Below, piece after piece: positions 8,123 to 17,092 of a DNA stretch of 64,000 nucleotides. The notes under the pieces were generated by a model that did not search any database, was not told the DNA's origin, and saw nothing but the letters and a program-made list of their open reading frames with translations. Source of the stretch: Mucilaginibacter aurantiaciroseus (GTDB lineage Bacteria > Bacteroidota > Bacteroidia > Sphingobacteriales > Sphingobacteriaceae); contig NZ_JAMXOF010000001.1 of assembly GCF_024055595.1 (NCBI RefSeq), positions 1,674,001 to 1,738,000 of the forward strand. The letters run 5' to 3'. Every line of letters starts with the position of its first letter. Position 1 is the first letter of the stretch. The position numbers were made by a program, and so were the translations under genes.

Positions 8123-8779
8123 TTACCAGGCCCGGTCCCCAACCAAAGGCACAAACCTAAACGTATCCAGCACATGCCTTTCATAATCATGCTCGGCGGT
8201 TTTTAGGACGGTTACCATCTTTTGAGATTTTTCGTCGCCCACCGGAATAACAAGAATGCCGCCTATTTTGAGTTGTTTTAATAATATTTCGGGAACGGTT
8301 GGTGCACCCGCGGTTACAATGATCTTGTCGTAAGGAGCATCTTCGGCAATACCTATTGATCCATCGCCCAAAAAGAACTTTGGTTTATAGCCCATGTAAG
8401 GCAACACCTGTATGGTGCGTTCATATAATTTTTCCTGGCGCTCTATGGTGAAGACTTTGGCGCCAACTTCCATCAGTACGCAAGTTTGGTAGCCGCAACC
8501 TGTACCTATCTCCAGCACTTTATCGCCTTTTTGAATGTGTAACAGTTCGGTTTGATAAGCTACCGTATAGGGCTGCGAAATGGTTTGCCCGGCCCCTATC
8601 GGGAAGGCAATATCCTTGTAAGCCTGGTTCCAGAAAGTTTCATCGAAAAAGTAATGGCGGGGCACTTTACCAATGGCATACAACACCCTTTCGTCCTCGA
8701 TACCCTTTTTGCTGAGTATCTCAACCAGTCGTTTCCTTGCCCCTTGTTCGCGGTAATTATCAATAAATTTGTACGCCAT
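8123..8779 (-). CDS. pcm: Protein-L-isoaspartate O-methyltransferase
   Basis: Methylates isoaspartyl residues in aged proteins using S-adenosylmethionine, allowing their repair. The 218 residues match the family. Visible motifs are VPRHYFF, the substrate loop GAGQTISQPYTVA, the SAM-binding motif LEIGTGCGYQT, and YDKIIVTAGAPTVPEILL. A -7 element (TAACTTTG on the minus strand, 8788-8795) lies 8 bases upstream of the ATG, implying a very short leader. It is downstream of the five-gene exported operon with a gap of 123 bases, and is probably transcribed separately. Confidence 0.97.
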   Translation of the reverse strand: MAYKFIDNYREQGARKRLVEILSKKGIEDERVLYAIGKVPRHYFFDETFWNQAYKDIAFPIGAGQTISQPYTVAYQTELLHIQKGDKVLEIGTGCGYQTCVLMEVGAKVFTIERQEKLYERTIQVLPYMGYKPKFFLGDGSIGIAEDAPYDKIIVTAGAPTVPEILLKQLKIGGILVIPVGDEKSQKMVTVLKTAEHDYERHVLDTFRFVPLVGDRAW

Positions 8780-8787
8780 TGCAAAGG

Positions 8788-8795
8788 CAAAGTTA
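8788..8795 (-). promoter_or_regulatory. -7 promoter element of pcm
   Basis: On the minus strand the bases read TAACTTTG, an exact match to the Bacteroidota -7 consensus TAnnTTTG. It is 8 bases upstream of the pcm start codon. No clear -33 element was seen. Confidence 0.5.
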
Positions 8796-8902
8796 TATAA
8801 AAAGCCGGCAAATTGGCCGGCTCCCTGTGCAATATGCTACCACCCCGCAATAAAGCTTTGGCAGTTAACCATTAAGGTTTTTAACATTCGTAAAGCGTGG
8901 TT

Positions 8903-9853
8903 CTACCACCAACCATGCACGTTGTAAGTGGTTATACGTGATTGCGCGGCATAAGCAACAGCCACATCGCGCGCTGCGCTGATAATGCTCCTTTCGTTCT
9001 TTTGCTCCTGCAGTTTAAAGCTCCACTCGCGGTTATCAATTTCCTTTACGCGTTTGCCCATCTGCGCAACAAAAACTTTTACTTCTTTATAGCAAATTGC
9101 TGACGGGTCAATTTGTTGCAAAATATCGCCTGCAGCATTCGTGCCATTCACATCCTGGTTAGCGGTGAACACCGTTTTAGCCTGCGCTAATTTCACCGAA
9201 CAATCCTTCTCTATTTGCTTTTTATAGATAGGTGTAACCTGCGCCATGGAACGGATATAGCAGTTGGTGCATGCCTGTGGTACAGAAGTAAGGTTATAAA
9301 TAGCCTCTTCCATACGGCCGGTATTGGCAAGCGTTTGCGCTTGTTTGATGATCACATCGCAATGGGTATTGTAGTAGGCAATGATCTTCTCTTTACCTTT
9401 TTCTACAAAAGCCTGCAGTTTTGGGTTATCCAGGCTAATGTTTTTAAAAGCGTTGATATAAGCCTTGGCCTCATTCTCGCCAACACCTTTTACTGACACT
9501 ACCGTGCTGGCAAATTTTGTGCCCTCGTAACCATCACCAATGTACAGGTTAACATCAAGCACTAAAGCGGTCATCGGTGGCGCGGTAGATAGCATGTCTT
9601 TACTTGCCAACACAATATTGGCGGTGATGATAAAACGCTGGCCTTCGTCGCCTCCAAACCCGTTTTGGCTAATGATCTGGTTTAGTTTGTTGCCAAGCAT
9701 ATTGCGTGCAGCATCCGGCAGGCCGTCAACCTGGTCGGGTATGTAAGCCGCAAGAGTTACTTTGCCGCGGTCGTTAGATGGTGCAGGCCTTTTTTGCGCA
9801 TAGCTCCCCATAACAATAAGAAGCGATATGCAGGTTATTATAAATTTTTTCAT
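8903..9853 (-). CDS. Exported hypothetical protein, 316 aa (last gene of envelope operon)
   Basis: The signal peptide is MKKFIITCISLLIVMGSYAQ (1-20), so the protein is exported to the periplasm or outer membrane. Residues 30-150 contain AARNMLGNKLNQIISQNGFG and RFIITANIVL, a pattern reminiscent of the CsgG/LpoB/FlgT-type fold of bacterial envelope proteins, but the resemblance is weak. Residues 165-250 are helical with repeated Ala/Gln segments and two Cys (ACTNCYIRSMAQ), possibly TPR-like. The C terminus is NVHGWW. It is the final gene of a five-gene unit, 18 bases after the DUF6175 gene. No function is known to me. Confidence 0.85.
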   Translation of the reverse strand: MKKFIITCISLLIVMGSYAQKRPAPSNDRGKVTLAAYIPDQVDGLPDAARNMLGNKLNQIISQNGFGGDEGQRFIITANIVLASKDMLSTAPPMTALVLDVNLYIGDGYEGTKFASTVVSVKGVGENEAKAYINAFKNISLDNPKLQAFVEKGKEKIIAYYNTHCDVIIKQAQTLANTGRMEEAIYNLTSVPQACTNCYIRSMAQVTPIYKKQIEKDCSVKLAQAKTVFTANQDVNGTNAAGDILQQIDPSAICYKEVKVFVAQMGKRVKEIDNREWSFKLQEQKNERSIISAARDVAVAYAAQSRITTYNVHGWW

Positions 9854-9871
9854 GGTTGTTTCTTTTGAATT

Positions 9872-10831
9872 TTATTTTTCACCAAGTACAATTACCGCCT
9901 GCCCCAGGCCTTTAGCCGTAAGCTTATTCACAATGGAATATGGCGCGGCAGCCAGCATTTTTTGCAGGCCGCGGGTAAACCCACGGGCATCAATGGCGCT
10001 GCCATTTGCATCATATAAAGGGATGCGCACCTGCTCAAACAACATCGTGTTCTCAGTCGCGTCGGTATTGCTAAAGCGGCCTTTAAGCGAGTTGGCACGT
10101 ACCCAATCCTCAATAACTACGTTAAGCTCTTTGCCACCATAGTCGGTTTCAAGATCGTTTTTCCACGAATCGAATTTTTTGATGCGGATGATGATCTCGC
10201 GGCCATTGGCAAACAGATCATCAAAATGGCGTTGCAAGCCTACGTTAAAATTGTCTATCTTATCGGCAACAGCTTCCTCAAGCAATACAGCGGTTTCTGC
10301 CGAGAACGACGGGTTACCCGTGCCACCGGCAGTTGCAACTTCCTTATCGCTGTAAGCATCAATTCCCTGTAAAGTAAAGCGTACTGATTTTTTAGGGCCG
10401 GTCTTCAACACGTCCCAAGTCAGTTGAATAATAATATCTGCTTTGGCTACCTTTTTCAGTTTATCCATCGGGCTTTCAGATACACCTGCACCGCTTTTTG
10501 AGGTAAGCACGGCATTTTCCGCACGTTCAGATTCAAGTGTTTTAACAACCGATTCCATGTTCTTCAACGGGAACCCACGGTCGGCCATCATGCCGTTTAT
10601 TTTGCTGATCACGGCCAGCAGGTCGTTACTTTCCTGGAATGCACGCTTGTAATCAGGGATCTTTACTTTGGTGCCCTGGTCATCATAGGTGGTCATGTAC
10701 CCATTTGTATTACACCAAACATCACTTGGCACAACCATAATGGTTGGCTTTTTGGCCTGCGCAAACCCTGCGGTTGCTGCGCCCAATATCATTATTAATA
10801 AAAGGGCTATTTTAATTATCTGTCGTTTCAT
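9872..10831 (-). CDS. DUF6175 family exported protein
   Basis: A 319-residue protein with signal peptide ending AATAGFAQA (about residue 26). The mature part opens with KKPTIMVVPSDVWCNTNGY, then ISKINGMMADRGFPLKNMES and KADIIIQLTWDVLKTGPKKS, which I recognise as DUF6175, a Bacteroidota family without assigned function. The strand order and the MADRGF element recall CsgG-like envelope assembly proteins. The C-terminal block NKLTAKGLGQAVIVLGEK is also conserved in the family as I recall it. It is the fourth gene in the operon, 18 bases from each neighbour. Confidence 0.88.
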   Translation of the reverse strand: MKRQIIKIALLLIMILGAATAGFAQAKKPTIMVVPSDVWCNTNGYMTTYDDQGTKVKIPDYKRAFQESNDLLAVISKINGMMADRGFPLKNMESVVKTLESERAENAVLTSKSGAGVSESPMDKLKKVAKADIIIQLTWDVLKTGPKKSVRFTLQGIDAYSDKEVATAGGTGNPSFSAETAVLLEEAVADKIDNFNVGLQRHFDDLFANGREIIIRIKKFDSWKNDLETDYGGKELNVVIEDWVRANSLKGRFSNTDATENTMLFEQVRIPLYDANGSAIDARGFTRGLQKMLAAAPYSIVNKLTAKGLGQAVIVLGEK

Positions 10832-10849
10832 TTATTAGGGATATGAATA

Positions 10850-11332
10850 TTAATTTCTCAAAATGCCGTCGGCGATCATTTTCTCTTTAAGCGCAGGCCT
10901 GCTGATCTTGATCACATAACCCGTGCTTTGCGCTACATCTTTAACTTTTTGCTGGTTTTTTGCTTTTTGACCTGCGCGCTCCTCTATGTAAAGCGCGAAG
11001 GTTTTGTAAGACGACGTAAAGAAGTTGTTGAAGTACGCCTCATTGTTTGCCTGCACGTTCGGTTCATTCAGGATAGGTTTCACATCGCAATCGGGTTTCC
11101 CCTCGCGCAAACCGTTGAACAGCACTTCGCGAATGGCTGCTTTTTTGGCTTCTTCAATAGCATCCTGTTTATTACGCATGCCCGAAAAAGCCAGCACCTG
11201 TTGCGAGCCGTCAAAGCCAACGCCAAGGCATTTAGTTTTGTATGTGTAGCTACTGTTCAGCATTTTTTGCTCGGCGCAACTGCTTAATGCAAGCAAGGCG
11301 GCAAGGCTTATGTATAGTAAATTTTTCTTCAT
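10850..11332 (-). CDS. Small lipoprotein of the envelope operon, 160 aa
   Basis: The start was set at MKKNLLYISLAALLALSSC (11332), where the lipobox LSSC gives a lipidated Cys at residue 19; the frame to 11356 would spoil this signal. The mature part contains CLGVGFDGSQQVLAF and then DAIEEAKKAAIREVLFNGL, which matches AIEQAKKNAVHGIIFKGF of the upstream neighbour in position and pattern. The two are therefore distant paralogues. Downstream come NEAYFNNFF and a C-terminal ISRPALKEKMIADGILR, again parallel to the neighbour. It is probably anchored in the outer membrane. Confidence 0.85.
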   Translation of the reverse strand: MKKNLLYISLAALLALSSCAEQKMLNSSYTYKTKCLGVGFDGSQQVLAFSGMRNKQDAIEEAKKAAIREVLFNGLREGKPDCDVKPILNEPNVQANNEAYFNNFFTSSYKTFALYIEERAGQKAKNQQKVKDVAQSTGYVIKISRPALKEKMIADGILRN

Positions 11333-11342
11333 AATTGTTACT

Positions 11343-11864
11343 TTAAAAGCCTGCACTTAATGATCTAATGATGCCGGCATCCTCCAGATCTTTACGTAGC
11401 AGGGCCACGTTTACAGATACCAGCACACCTATTTTATATTGTTTGCCTACTTTCATGCGGTCTTCGGCAGCAATAGCGCCATCGCTTGATAGCGAAACAA
11501 ACTTTTGGTATTTGCCACCATCAGCAAAGAACGCATTGAACCATTCGTCTTTCTCCTGCTCTAAATTTGAATTAGTGGTTAACGGTGGTTTGCCCAAAAT
11601 CCCCTGCTCGCCGGCGAAGCCTTTAAATATTATGCCATGTACGGCATTCTTTTTGGCCTGCTCAATAGCCACATTAGGCTTTTTTGAGTACGACCACACC
11701 TTTAATAAATAAGTACCCTGCACGCCTGTGCCCGCTACTTCCAGTTCGTAACGCCAGGCATCTGTAGCAGCGTTAGCCTTTTTGTCTGTTTGCGCGTTAA
11801 CGTTGGTCGAAAAGCCCGTTATCAGCAGCACTAACATCACCCAAATTGTACTATGTTTTTTCAT
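11343..11864 (-). CDS. Exported protein of the envelope operon, 173 aa
   Basis: Signal peptide of about 25 residues ending STNVNAQ. The mature part has LEVAGTGVQGTYLLKVWSYS, then AIEQAKKNAVHGIIFKGFAG, KDEWFNAFFADGGKYQKFVS and the C-terminal LLRKDLEDAGIIRSL. The same order of blocks occurs in the 160-residue lipoprotein downstream (EAKKAAI, EAYFNNFF, LKEKMIADGILR), so the pair arose by duplication. One paralogue is a lipoprotein and this one is soluble. The gene begins 19 bases after the first gene of the operon. Function unknown. Confidence 0.85.
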   Translation of the reverse strand: MKKHSTIWVMLVLLITGFSTNVNAQTDKKANAATDAWRYELEVAGTGVQGTYLLKVWSYSKKPNVAIEQAKKNAVHGIIFKGFAGEQGILGKPPLTTNSNLEQEKDEWFNAFFADGGKYQKFVSLSSDGAIAAEDRMKVGKQYKIGVLVSVNVALLRKDLEDAGIIRSLSAGF

Positions 11865-11883
11865 TATTTATATAGTTTAGTGT

Positions 11884-13251
11884 TTATTTTATTTGTCTTA
11901 AAAGCATGCCCGCGTAAAATTTACCGCCACCCTTAAAGTAGGTACGGTCAATAACCGGTTTGTCTTTATCCTTTTTATCCTTGTCCTTATTATCGCCTGT
12001 TGATACCTCTTCACCTGCGTTGAAACGGTTATCCCAGATCTGTTTTTTATCTACCGTAACGGTACCTTTTTTGACGTAAGCGGTAAGCCTGGTCTTAGGA
12101 TCTACGGTTTGCTCAAGCACCTCAAATTTCTCCCCGCCTTCAAGCCCTTCCTTCATACCAATTTTGGCGGTAACCGGCTCGCCCGAGTAGATTGGCGTTT
12201 TTGGTTTAAATACCTCGTACGTTTTTTGCAGTTTGGCAAAAACGTGCTCTACATTACGCACGGTAGCCAATTCTACTACCTGGTCTTCGGTGCGGGTTTC
12301 TTTTAAAGAAAAGGTTACCAAACTGCTTGATTTTTCGCTGCCGATGTACTGCATCTGGAACAGGTTGCTATTATCAAAAGCGGCAATACGTTTTTTATCT
12401 ATTTTGGCACCTTTATCTATCCACATATCATTATAAAAAATAGCGGCGGTAGAGTCGTTCCATTTAAGCTTGTACAGGTAAGAGGTTGTCCAAACCGAGT
12501 AACCCTCTTTTGCTTTGTTATAAGCCATGTCAAGCAGTTTGTAGGCGGCTGGCTGGAACATGGCAGGCAAACTACCTGCTTTTAATTTAGCCACTTCACG
12601 TATTGCTGCCGCAATAGGCTCATTACTAATAAATTTAAGTTTGGTTAACACCACAAAGGTGTTGCCTATCAATTCTTCACCGGCATCAGATAGCGACGAC
12701 GTGCCCCTCGCGCTGCCTTTGGCTATGTTGGCCTGCATTTCGGTAGCGTCGTAAGAGCCACGCTCGCCTACCAGTTTCATATCAAATGAACCATCTGCCT
12801 GCCTGTTAAACCATTTGGCAACAAGCTGATTAGCTACTTTTTTATCTTTAACAATTTTATCGGTCACTATCGGCATATCGCCGGCATCCTTATCAACTAT
12901 ACCGGCGGTAGCGCCCGATAACAAGTTTGCACCAAGTGCCGACATACCTGTCTTTTTGGTACCGGCGGTTACTTTTTCGGCATCGGTTAGCAGGTACGAT
13001 GTTGGGTTTACGCCCTTAACAGCAATTTCGTGGTTGTTATATTTATCGGGAAATGGCGCCTCGTGATAGGCTTTTATCACCACATCTTTACGCGGGAAAT
13101 CTTCCGACTCCAGCAGGATAAGGTGCAGCGAACTTCTGCGGTACTTTAATTCGGTCGATTGGGTAGCAGCAGCCGGTGTTTGAGCATTTGCCGCAAGGTT
13201 TAAACCCAAAAACAGGTTTAATACAAGTGCAAGTTTAATTGTAGGTTTCAT
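11884..13251 (-). CDS. Exported hypothetical protein, 455 aa (first gene of envelope operon)
   Basis: The start was set at MKPTIKLALVLNLFLGLNL (13251), giving a clean signal peptide cut near ANAQ. The mature N terminus YRRSSLHLILLESEDFPRKD begins a conserved Bacteroidota family of unknown role, as I recall it. Later blocks are AYHEAPFPDKYNNHEI, a Gly/Ala-rich GANLLSGATAGIV, KWFNRQADGSFD, EELIGNTFVVL, and SVWTTSYLYKLKWND. Near the C terminus a charged linker of alternating Asp and Lys (DNKDKDKKDKDKP) precedes FKGGGKFYAGMLLRQIK. No membrane barrel is obvious. It opens the five-gene operon; about 600 bases of AT-rich DNA lie upstream. Confidence 0.85.
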   Translation of the reverse strand: MKPTIKLALVLNLFLGLNLAANAQTPAAATQSTELKYRRSSLHLILLESEDFPRKDVVIKAYHEAPFPDKYNNHEIAVKGVNPTSYLLTDAEKVTAGTKKTGMSALGANLLSGATAGIVDKDAGDMPIVTDKIVKDKKVANQLVAKWFNRQADGSFDMKLVGERGSYDATEMQANIAKGSARGTSSLSDAGEELIGNTFVVLTKLKFISNEPIAAAIREVAKLKAGSLPAMFQPAAYKLLDMAYNKAKEGYSVWTTSYLYKLKWNDSTAAIFYNDMWIDKGAKIDKKRIAAFDNSNLFQMQYIGSEKSSSLVTFSLKETRTEDQVVELATVRNVEHVFAKLQKTYEVFKPKTPIYSGEPVTAKIGMKEGLEGGEKFEVLEQTVDPKTRLTAYVKKGTVTVDKKQIWDNRFNAGEEVSTGDNKDKDKKDKDKPVIDRTYFKGGGKFYAGMLLRQIK

Positions 13252-13852
13252 GATTGGTTTGTGAGTGTACGTTAAATATCTTGTGAGCAAATTTTCAATA
13301 GTTCGGTTATTAATAACCGGTGAATTATTAAGCTTAAAAGTAGATGCAATTGGTTTTTTTGTCCCGAGTTATAACCCCGTTTATTTAGGGTGTTTTAACC
13401 CGATAGGATATTAAAAATTCAGCCAATATTTATTCATATATTATATAATAATACCCTGCTGAAATTTCAATAATTGTTTAACCTGTCTTTTTAGAAAAAT
13501 ACGGATTACCACTTACGCGGTTTATTTTAACATACTGATATTTTGCCCCGGGGGAAATAAGGCGAAGAACAATCGGCGTAGTAATAGTTTTATATTTAAG
13601 GTTTTAACCTTTGATAAATATAAAATCATTTAGTAGTGTGAATAATAGGTGCACAAACTAACGCATAAAAAAACCCAATAGCAGGTAGATAAATCAGCCT
13701 TCTATCGGGTGCGGTTATCACAAAATAAATTTCGTAAACCTTTTATTATTTCATATATTTTTTTTAGATAATATATTTCATACCTGTCATTAATAAATAA
13801 ACCATACTTAAATCGTTTTTTATCAAAAAAATCAAATAAACTTTAAGTATCC
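13252..13852. other. AT-rich intergenic region upstream of the envelope operon
   Basis: About 600 bases without a readable gene on either strand. It holds the priA terminator (13666-13710), the promoter region of the five-gene operon, and a small inverted repeat GGTTATTAATAACC near 13303. Low-complexity A/T runs fill 13740-13840. I translated it looking for gene remnants and saw none. Confidence 0.6.
13666..13710 (-). terminator. Terminator downstream of priA
   Basis: ACCCAATAG (13673-13681) and CTATCGGGT (13702-13710) pair with one mismatch. On the minus strand the stem is followed by seven T. It lies about 140 bases past the priA stop codon. Confidence 0.65.
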
Positions 13853-16342
13853 TTAATAAGGGTCAACATCCGGCTGGATAACGCTGCCTTTGCTCAGTTT
13901 GGTGGTTTGGAACTGTGTAATTACATCCCTGATGATGGCTTTTGCCTTTACAATAGAAATGGTGTCGCGCTCGAATTTGAGCATGATAGATTTGATATAA
14001 TAATTGCGGATGCGGTTGATGAGCGGAGCCTCGGGACCAATCACCCTATCGCCAAAATGCTTGCGCAGTTCATTGGCCATGTACTCGGCCTGGTTGTAAA
14101 GTATCTCGGGGTTTTTATGCTTCAGATCCATGTTGATGATACGGAAGTACGGCGGGTATTTAAAGCTTTTCCGCTCTTCCATTTCGGTAAAGTACAGGTC
14201 GTTATAATCGTTCTCTATCACCTGCTTTATTACCCGGTGATTAGGGTCATAAGTTTGAATCACTACCTTGCCCTGTTTACCCCTACGCCCTGCCCTGCCA
14301 CTTACCTGCGCAAGCATTTGGTAGCTGCGCTCGTTAGCGCGGTAATCGGGATATTTAAGTAAGCTATCGGCATTAATGATACCGATAACCGTAACATCGG
14401 CAAAATCCAAACCCTTGGCAACCATTTGGGTGCCTATCAGTATATCTATCTTTTTCTCCTCCAGGTTATTCAGGATGATTTGCAGGGAGTTGCGCGACCG
14501 GGTGGTATCCAGGTCCATCCGTGCCAGGCGAACGTTTGGCATCAATACAGATAGCTCGTCCTCCACCTTTTCGGTACCAAAACCCTTATATTCTAAATGG
14601 GTAGAGCCACACGCCGGGCAAATGGTTGGGGTATTTTCTTTATAGCCGCAATAGTGGCAATGTAGCTTATGGGTATGTTTGTGGTAGGTTAGACTAACAT
14701 CACAGTTAATACATTTTGGCGTGTATGCGCAAACCTTACACATCAGCACCGGCGCATATCCACGGCGGTTTTGGAACAATATCACCTGCTCCTTATTATC
14801 TAAGGCCAGTTGCATATCCTGCATCAGCACGCTACTAAAGTGCGACTGCATGGTTTTGCGTTTGGTTTCTTCAGAGATGCTTACCACCTCTATTAGCGGC
14901 AACTCCACACCGCCGTATCGCTCCATCAACTCCACCAAACCATATTTATGCACACGGGCGTTATAATAGGTCTCGAACGATGGCGTAGCCGAACCTAACA
15001 GCACCTTGCCCTTATATATATTGGCCAGGTAAATGGCGGCGTCGCGGGCGTTATAGCGTGGTGCCGGGTCGTATTGTTTGTAGGAAGTTTCGTGTTCCTC
15101 ATCCACAATAATTAACCCCAGATCGTTAAACGGAAGGAATACCGATGAACGTGCGCCTAGCACAACTTTGTAATCGCCGTTTAATACTTTCTGCCAAACC
15201 TCTACCCGTTCGTTATCATTAAAACGGGAGTGGTAAACACCAATTGTACCACCAAAGTAAACCCGCAGGCGTTCTATAATGTGGGTGGTCAAGGCTATTT
15301 CTGGCAACAGGTAAAGCACCTGCCTGCCCCCGGCTACCATCTCCTCGATCAGTTTGATGTAGATCTGCGTTTTGCCTGAAGAGGTTACGCCATGCAGCAG
15401 CACTACATCTTTTTCTAAAAACTGCTCCTGCGTTTGGGCGAGAGCAATTTCTTGCGCAGGGCTTAATATAAAATTGCTTAGCTGGTCTTCATCCTCATCA
15501 TACCCCAACCTGCTTACGGTTTTATCTTCGGCAATAAAAATATCTTTTTCTATTAGCGATTTAATACTGGAATCGCCGCTGCCGCTTGCCTCTATCAGTT
15601 CGCTTTTAGATATAGCCTTTTGCTGGCGCGATAATTTAATAAAGGCAAGTACCGCATCCGCCTGTTTTGGGGCGCGTTTCTCCAGAACACCAAAGAGTTC
15701 TTTCAGCGCGTCCTGGTTATGGTAGGCCGGGTTAAGGGTTAAGTAAGTACGTTTGCGGGGTTTGTACCGTTCGCTCACTTCCTCAGATATAGTGATGATG
15801 TTTTTCTCGAACAGAGTTTTTAGGATAGGCATCACTGTTTTTTGCCCCAGCAGCTTGGCAATATCGCTTATGGTTAGCTCGGGTTGGATGTCCAGCGCCT
15901 CGGTGATCAGGTACTCTTTATCGTTAAGCGTTGCTTTATCATACTCAAAATCTTTATTGAGCATAATTTTAGTTTCGCTGGCCAATTTTAATGCCGATGG
16001 CAGGGCGGCGTTCATCACCTCACCTTCGTTGCACATGTAGTATTCGCCTATCCAGTTCCAGAATTGTAGCTGACGCGGGGTAACCACGGGCTGGTCGTCC
16101 AGTATATCAATAATGTATTTGGCTTCGTACTTTTCGGGCGCGTGTTCCGTTATATTGGCTACAACCGCGGTGTATAATTTGCTTTTACCAAACTGCACCA
16201 CCACCCTCTTGCCAACAACAATGGCGTTGTTAAGCTCGTAAGGTACTCGGTAAGTGTAGTTGCGGCTTATGGCCAAAGGTAAAACCACCTCCACAAAAAG
16301 GGTTTTACGATTAGCTTGTAAACCATCGGCAAATTCTAACAT
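13853..16342 (-). CDS. priA: Primosomal protein N' (replication restart helicase PriA)
   Basis: A 3'-5' DNA helicase that reloads the replisome at collapsed forks. The 829 residues fit the family. The N-terminal DNA-binding domain begins FVEVVLPLAI. Walker A is GVTSSGKTQIY, and the DExH box is VDEEHETSYKQ. Between the helicase lobes is the zinc-binding insertion: CKVC, CINCDVSL, CHYCGY and CPACGS supply paired cysteines. The C-terminal lobe has GTQMVAKGLDF and QVSGRAGRRGKQG. The start MLEFADGLQANRKT lies 6 bases after the DUF423 gene, so the two probably form an operon. Confidence 0.96.
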   Translation of the reverse strand: MLEFADGLQANRKTLFVEVVLPLAISRNYTYRVPYELNNAIVVGKRVVVQFGKSKLYTAVVANITEHAPEKYEAKYIIDILDDQPVVTPRQLQFWNWIGEYYMCNEGEVMNAALPSALKLASETKIMLNKDFEYDKATLNDKEYLITEALDIQPELTISDIAKLLGQKTVMPILKTLFEKNIITISEEVSERYKPRKRTYLTLNPAYHNQDALKELFGVLEKRAPKQADAVLAFIKLSRQQKAISKSELIEASGSGDSSIKSLIEKDIFIAEDKTVSRLGYDEDEDQLSNFILSPAQEIALAQTQEQFLEKDVVLLHGVTSSGKTQIYIKLIEEMVAGGRQVLYLLPEIALTTHIIERLRVYFGGTIGVYHSRFNDNERVEVWQKVLNGDYKVVLGARSSVFLPFNDLGLIIVDEEHETSYKQYDPAPRYNARDAAIYLANIYKGKVLLGSATPSFETYYNARVHKYGLVELMERYGGVELPLIEVVSISEETKRKTMQSHFSSVLMQDMQLALDNKEQVILFQNRRGYAPVLMCKVCAYTPKCINCDVSLTYHKHTHKLHCHYCGYKENTPTICPACGSTHLEYKGFGTEKVEDELSVLMPNVRLARMDLDTTRSRNSLQIILNNLEEKKIDILIGTQMVAKGLDFADVTVIGIINADSLLKYPDYRANERSYQMLAQVSGRAGRRGKQGKVVIQTYDPNHRVIKQVIENDYNDLYFTEMEERKSFKYPPYFRIINMDLKHKNPEILYNQAEYMANELRKHFGDRVIGPEAPLINRIRNYYIKSIMLKFERDTISIVKAKAIIRDVITQFQTTKLSKGSVIQPDVDPY

Positions 16343-16348
16343 GGGCTA

Positions 16349-16735
16349 TTATTTGTTTCTGAAAGCAGCGAAAGCTAAAAAGATCCATCCTATAATGAAT
16401 AGCAAACCACCAATTGGGGTAATGGGGCCTAATACTGAGAGGCCCGGCATATTCAACAGATCGCGACAGGCTAATAAATATAACGAGCCCGAGAAAAATA
16501 CGATACCAAAGGTAAACAGGTAATAAGCACTCACAATTACCTTGTTTTTAAAGCGGGTAAAGGTTGATAAGAACAGCAATGCAAATACATGGTAAAACTG
16601 GTATTGTACGGCGGTTTGCCAAACTTCCAGCCGCTGGGCTGATAACGAGGCTTTTAAAGCGTGGGCACCAAAAGCACCGGCAATTACGGCCAATGCACCC
16701 AGTAGCGATGCTGTAATTATTATTTGTTTGTTCAT
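16349..16735 (-). CDS. DUF423 small membrane protein
   Basis: A 128-residue inner-membrane protein with four hydrophobic segments. The N terminus contains LGALAVIAGAFGAHALKASL, the signature of DUF423 (YgdD-like). The next blocks are VWQTAVQYQFYHVFALLFLS and FSGSLYLLACRDL, then GLSVLGPITPIGGLLFIIGW near the C terminus. The family has no assigned activity. It lies directly upstream of priA with a 6-base gap. Confidence 0.93.
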   Translation of the reverse strand: MNKQIIITASLLGALAVIAGAFGAHALKASLSAQRLEVWQTAVQYQFYHVFALLFLSTFTRFKNKVIVSAYYLFTFGIVFFSGSLYLLACRDLLNMPGLSVLGPITPIGGLLFIIGWIFLAFAAFRNK

Positions 16736-17092
16736 GGAAGATATAAAAGGCTAAGTTAACTAAATGAGATGAAAGGCGAAAGGTGCAGGGAAATCGCTTT
16801 TAAAATAACTACATAGTAAATTGGTGCTAAAGCGCCTTTTGTACCTTACCTACCGCCCCATAAATGCGGCGGCAATCAATATTCAGCTTTTTAAGCTGGC
16901 TTAACCATCAATCATTGCCATTGGGCTTCAGCCAACGGTTAAATTGGGAGGAGGAAAACAAGGCTTTAGTCAAAAAATATTCGTAGATTTTTTAAAAGCA
17001 ATTTCCTACTGCTTGATCGCTAAATCAATATCCCGATAACTATCGGGACAATAAATAATTAATAACTCCTACCTTGCACACGCAAATACGGA
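16736..17092. other. Intergenic region with small palindromes
   Basis: About 360 bases between divergent genes. It holds a REP-like hairpin CCATTGGGCTTCAGCCAACGG (16918-16938), a smaller stem CAGCTTTTTAAGCTG before it, and the palindrome TCCCGATAACTATCGGGA (17031-17048), a short word common between genes in this phylum as I recall. I saw no gene remnant. Confidence 0.5.

Noticed and set aside
8596..8850. Minus-strand frame overlapping the start of pcm
   Set aside because: It overlaps the pcm N terminus in another frame and reads as a shadow of it, with no start context of its own.
13907..14362. Plus-strand open frame opposite priA
   Set aside because: Antisense to conserved priA helicase and zinc-domain sequence; the protein shows no family pattern.
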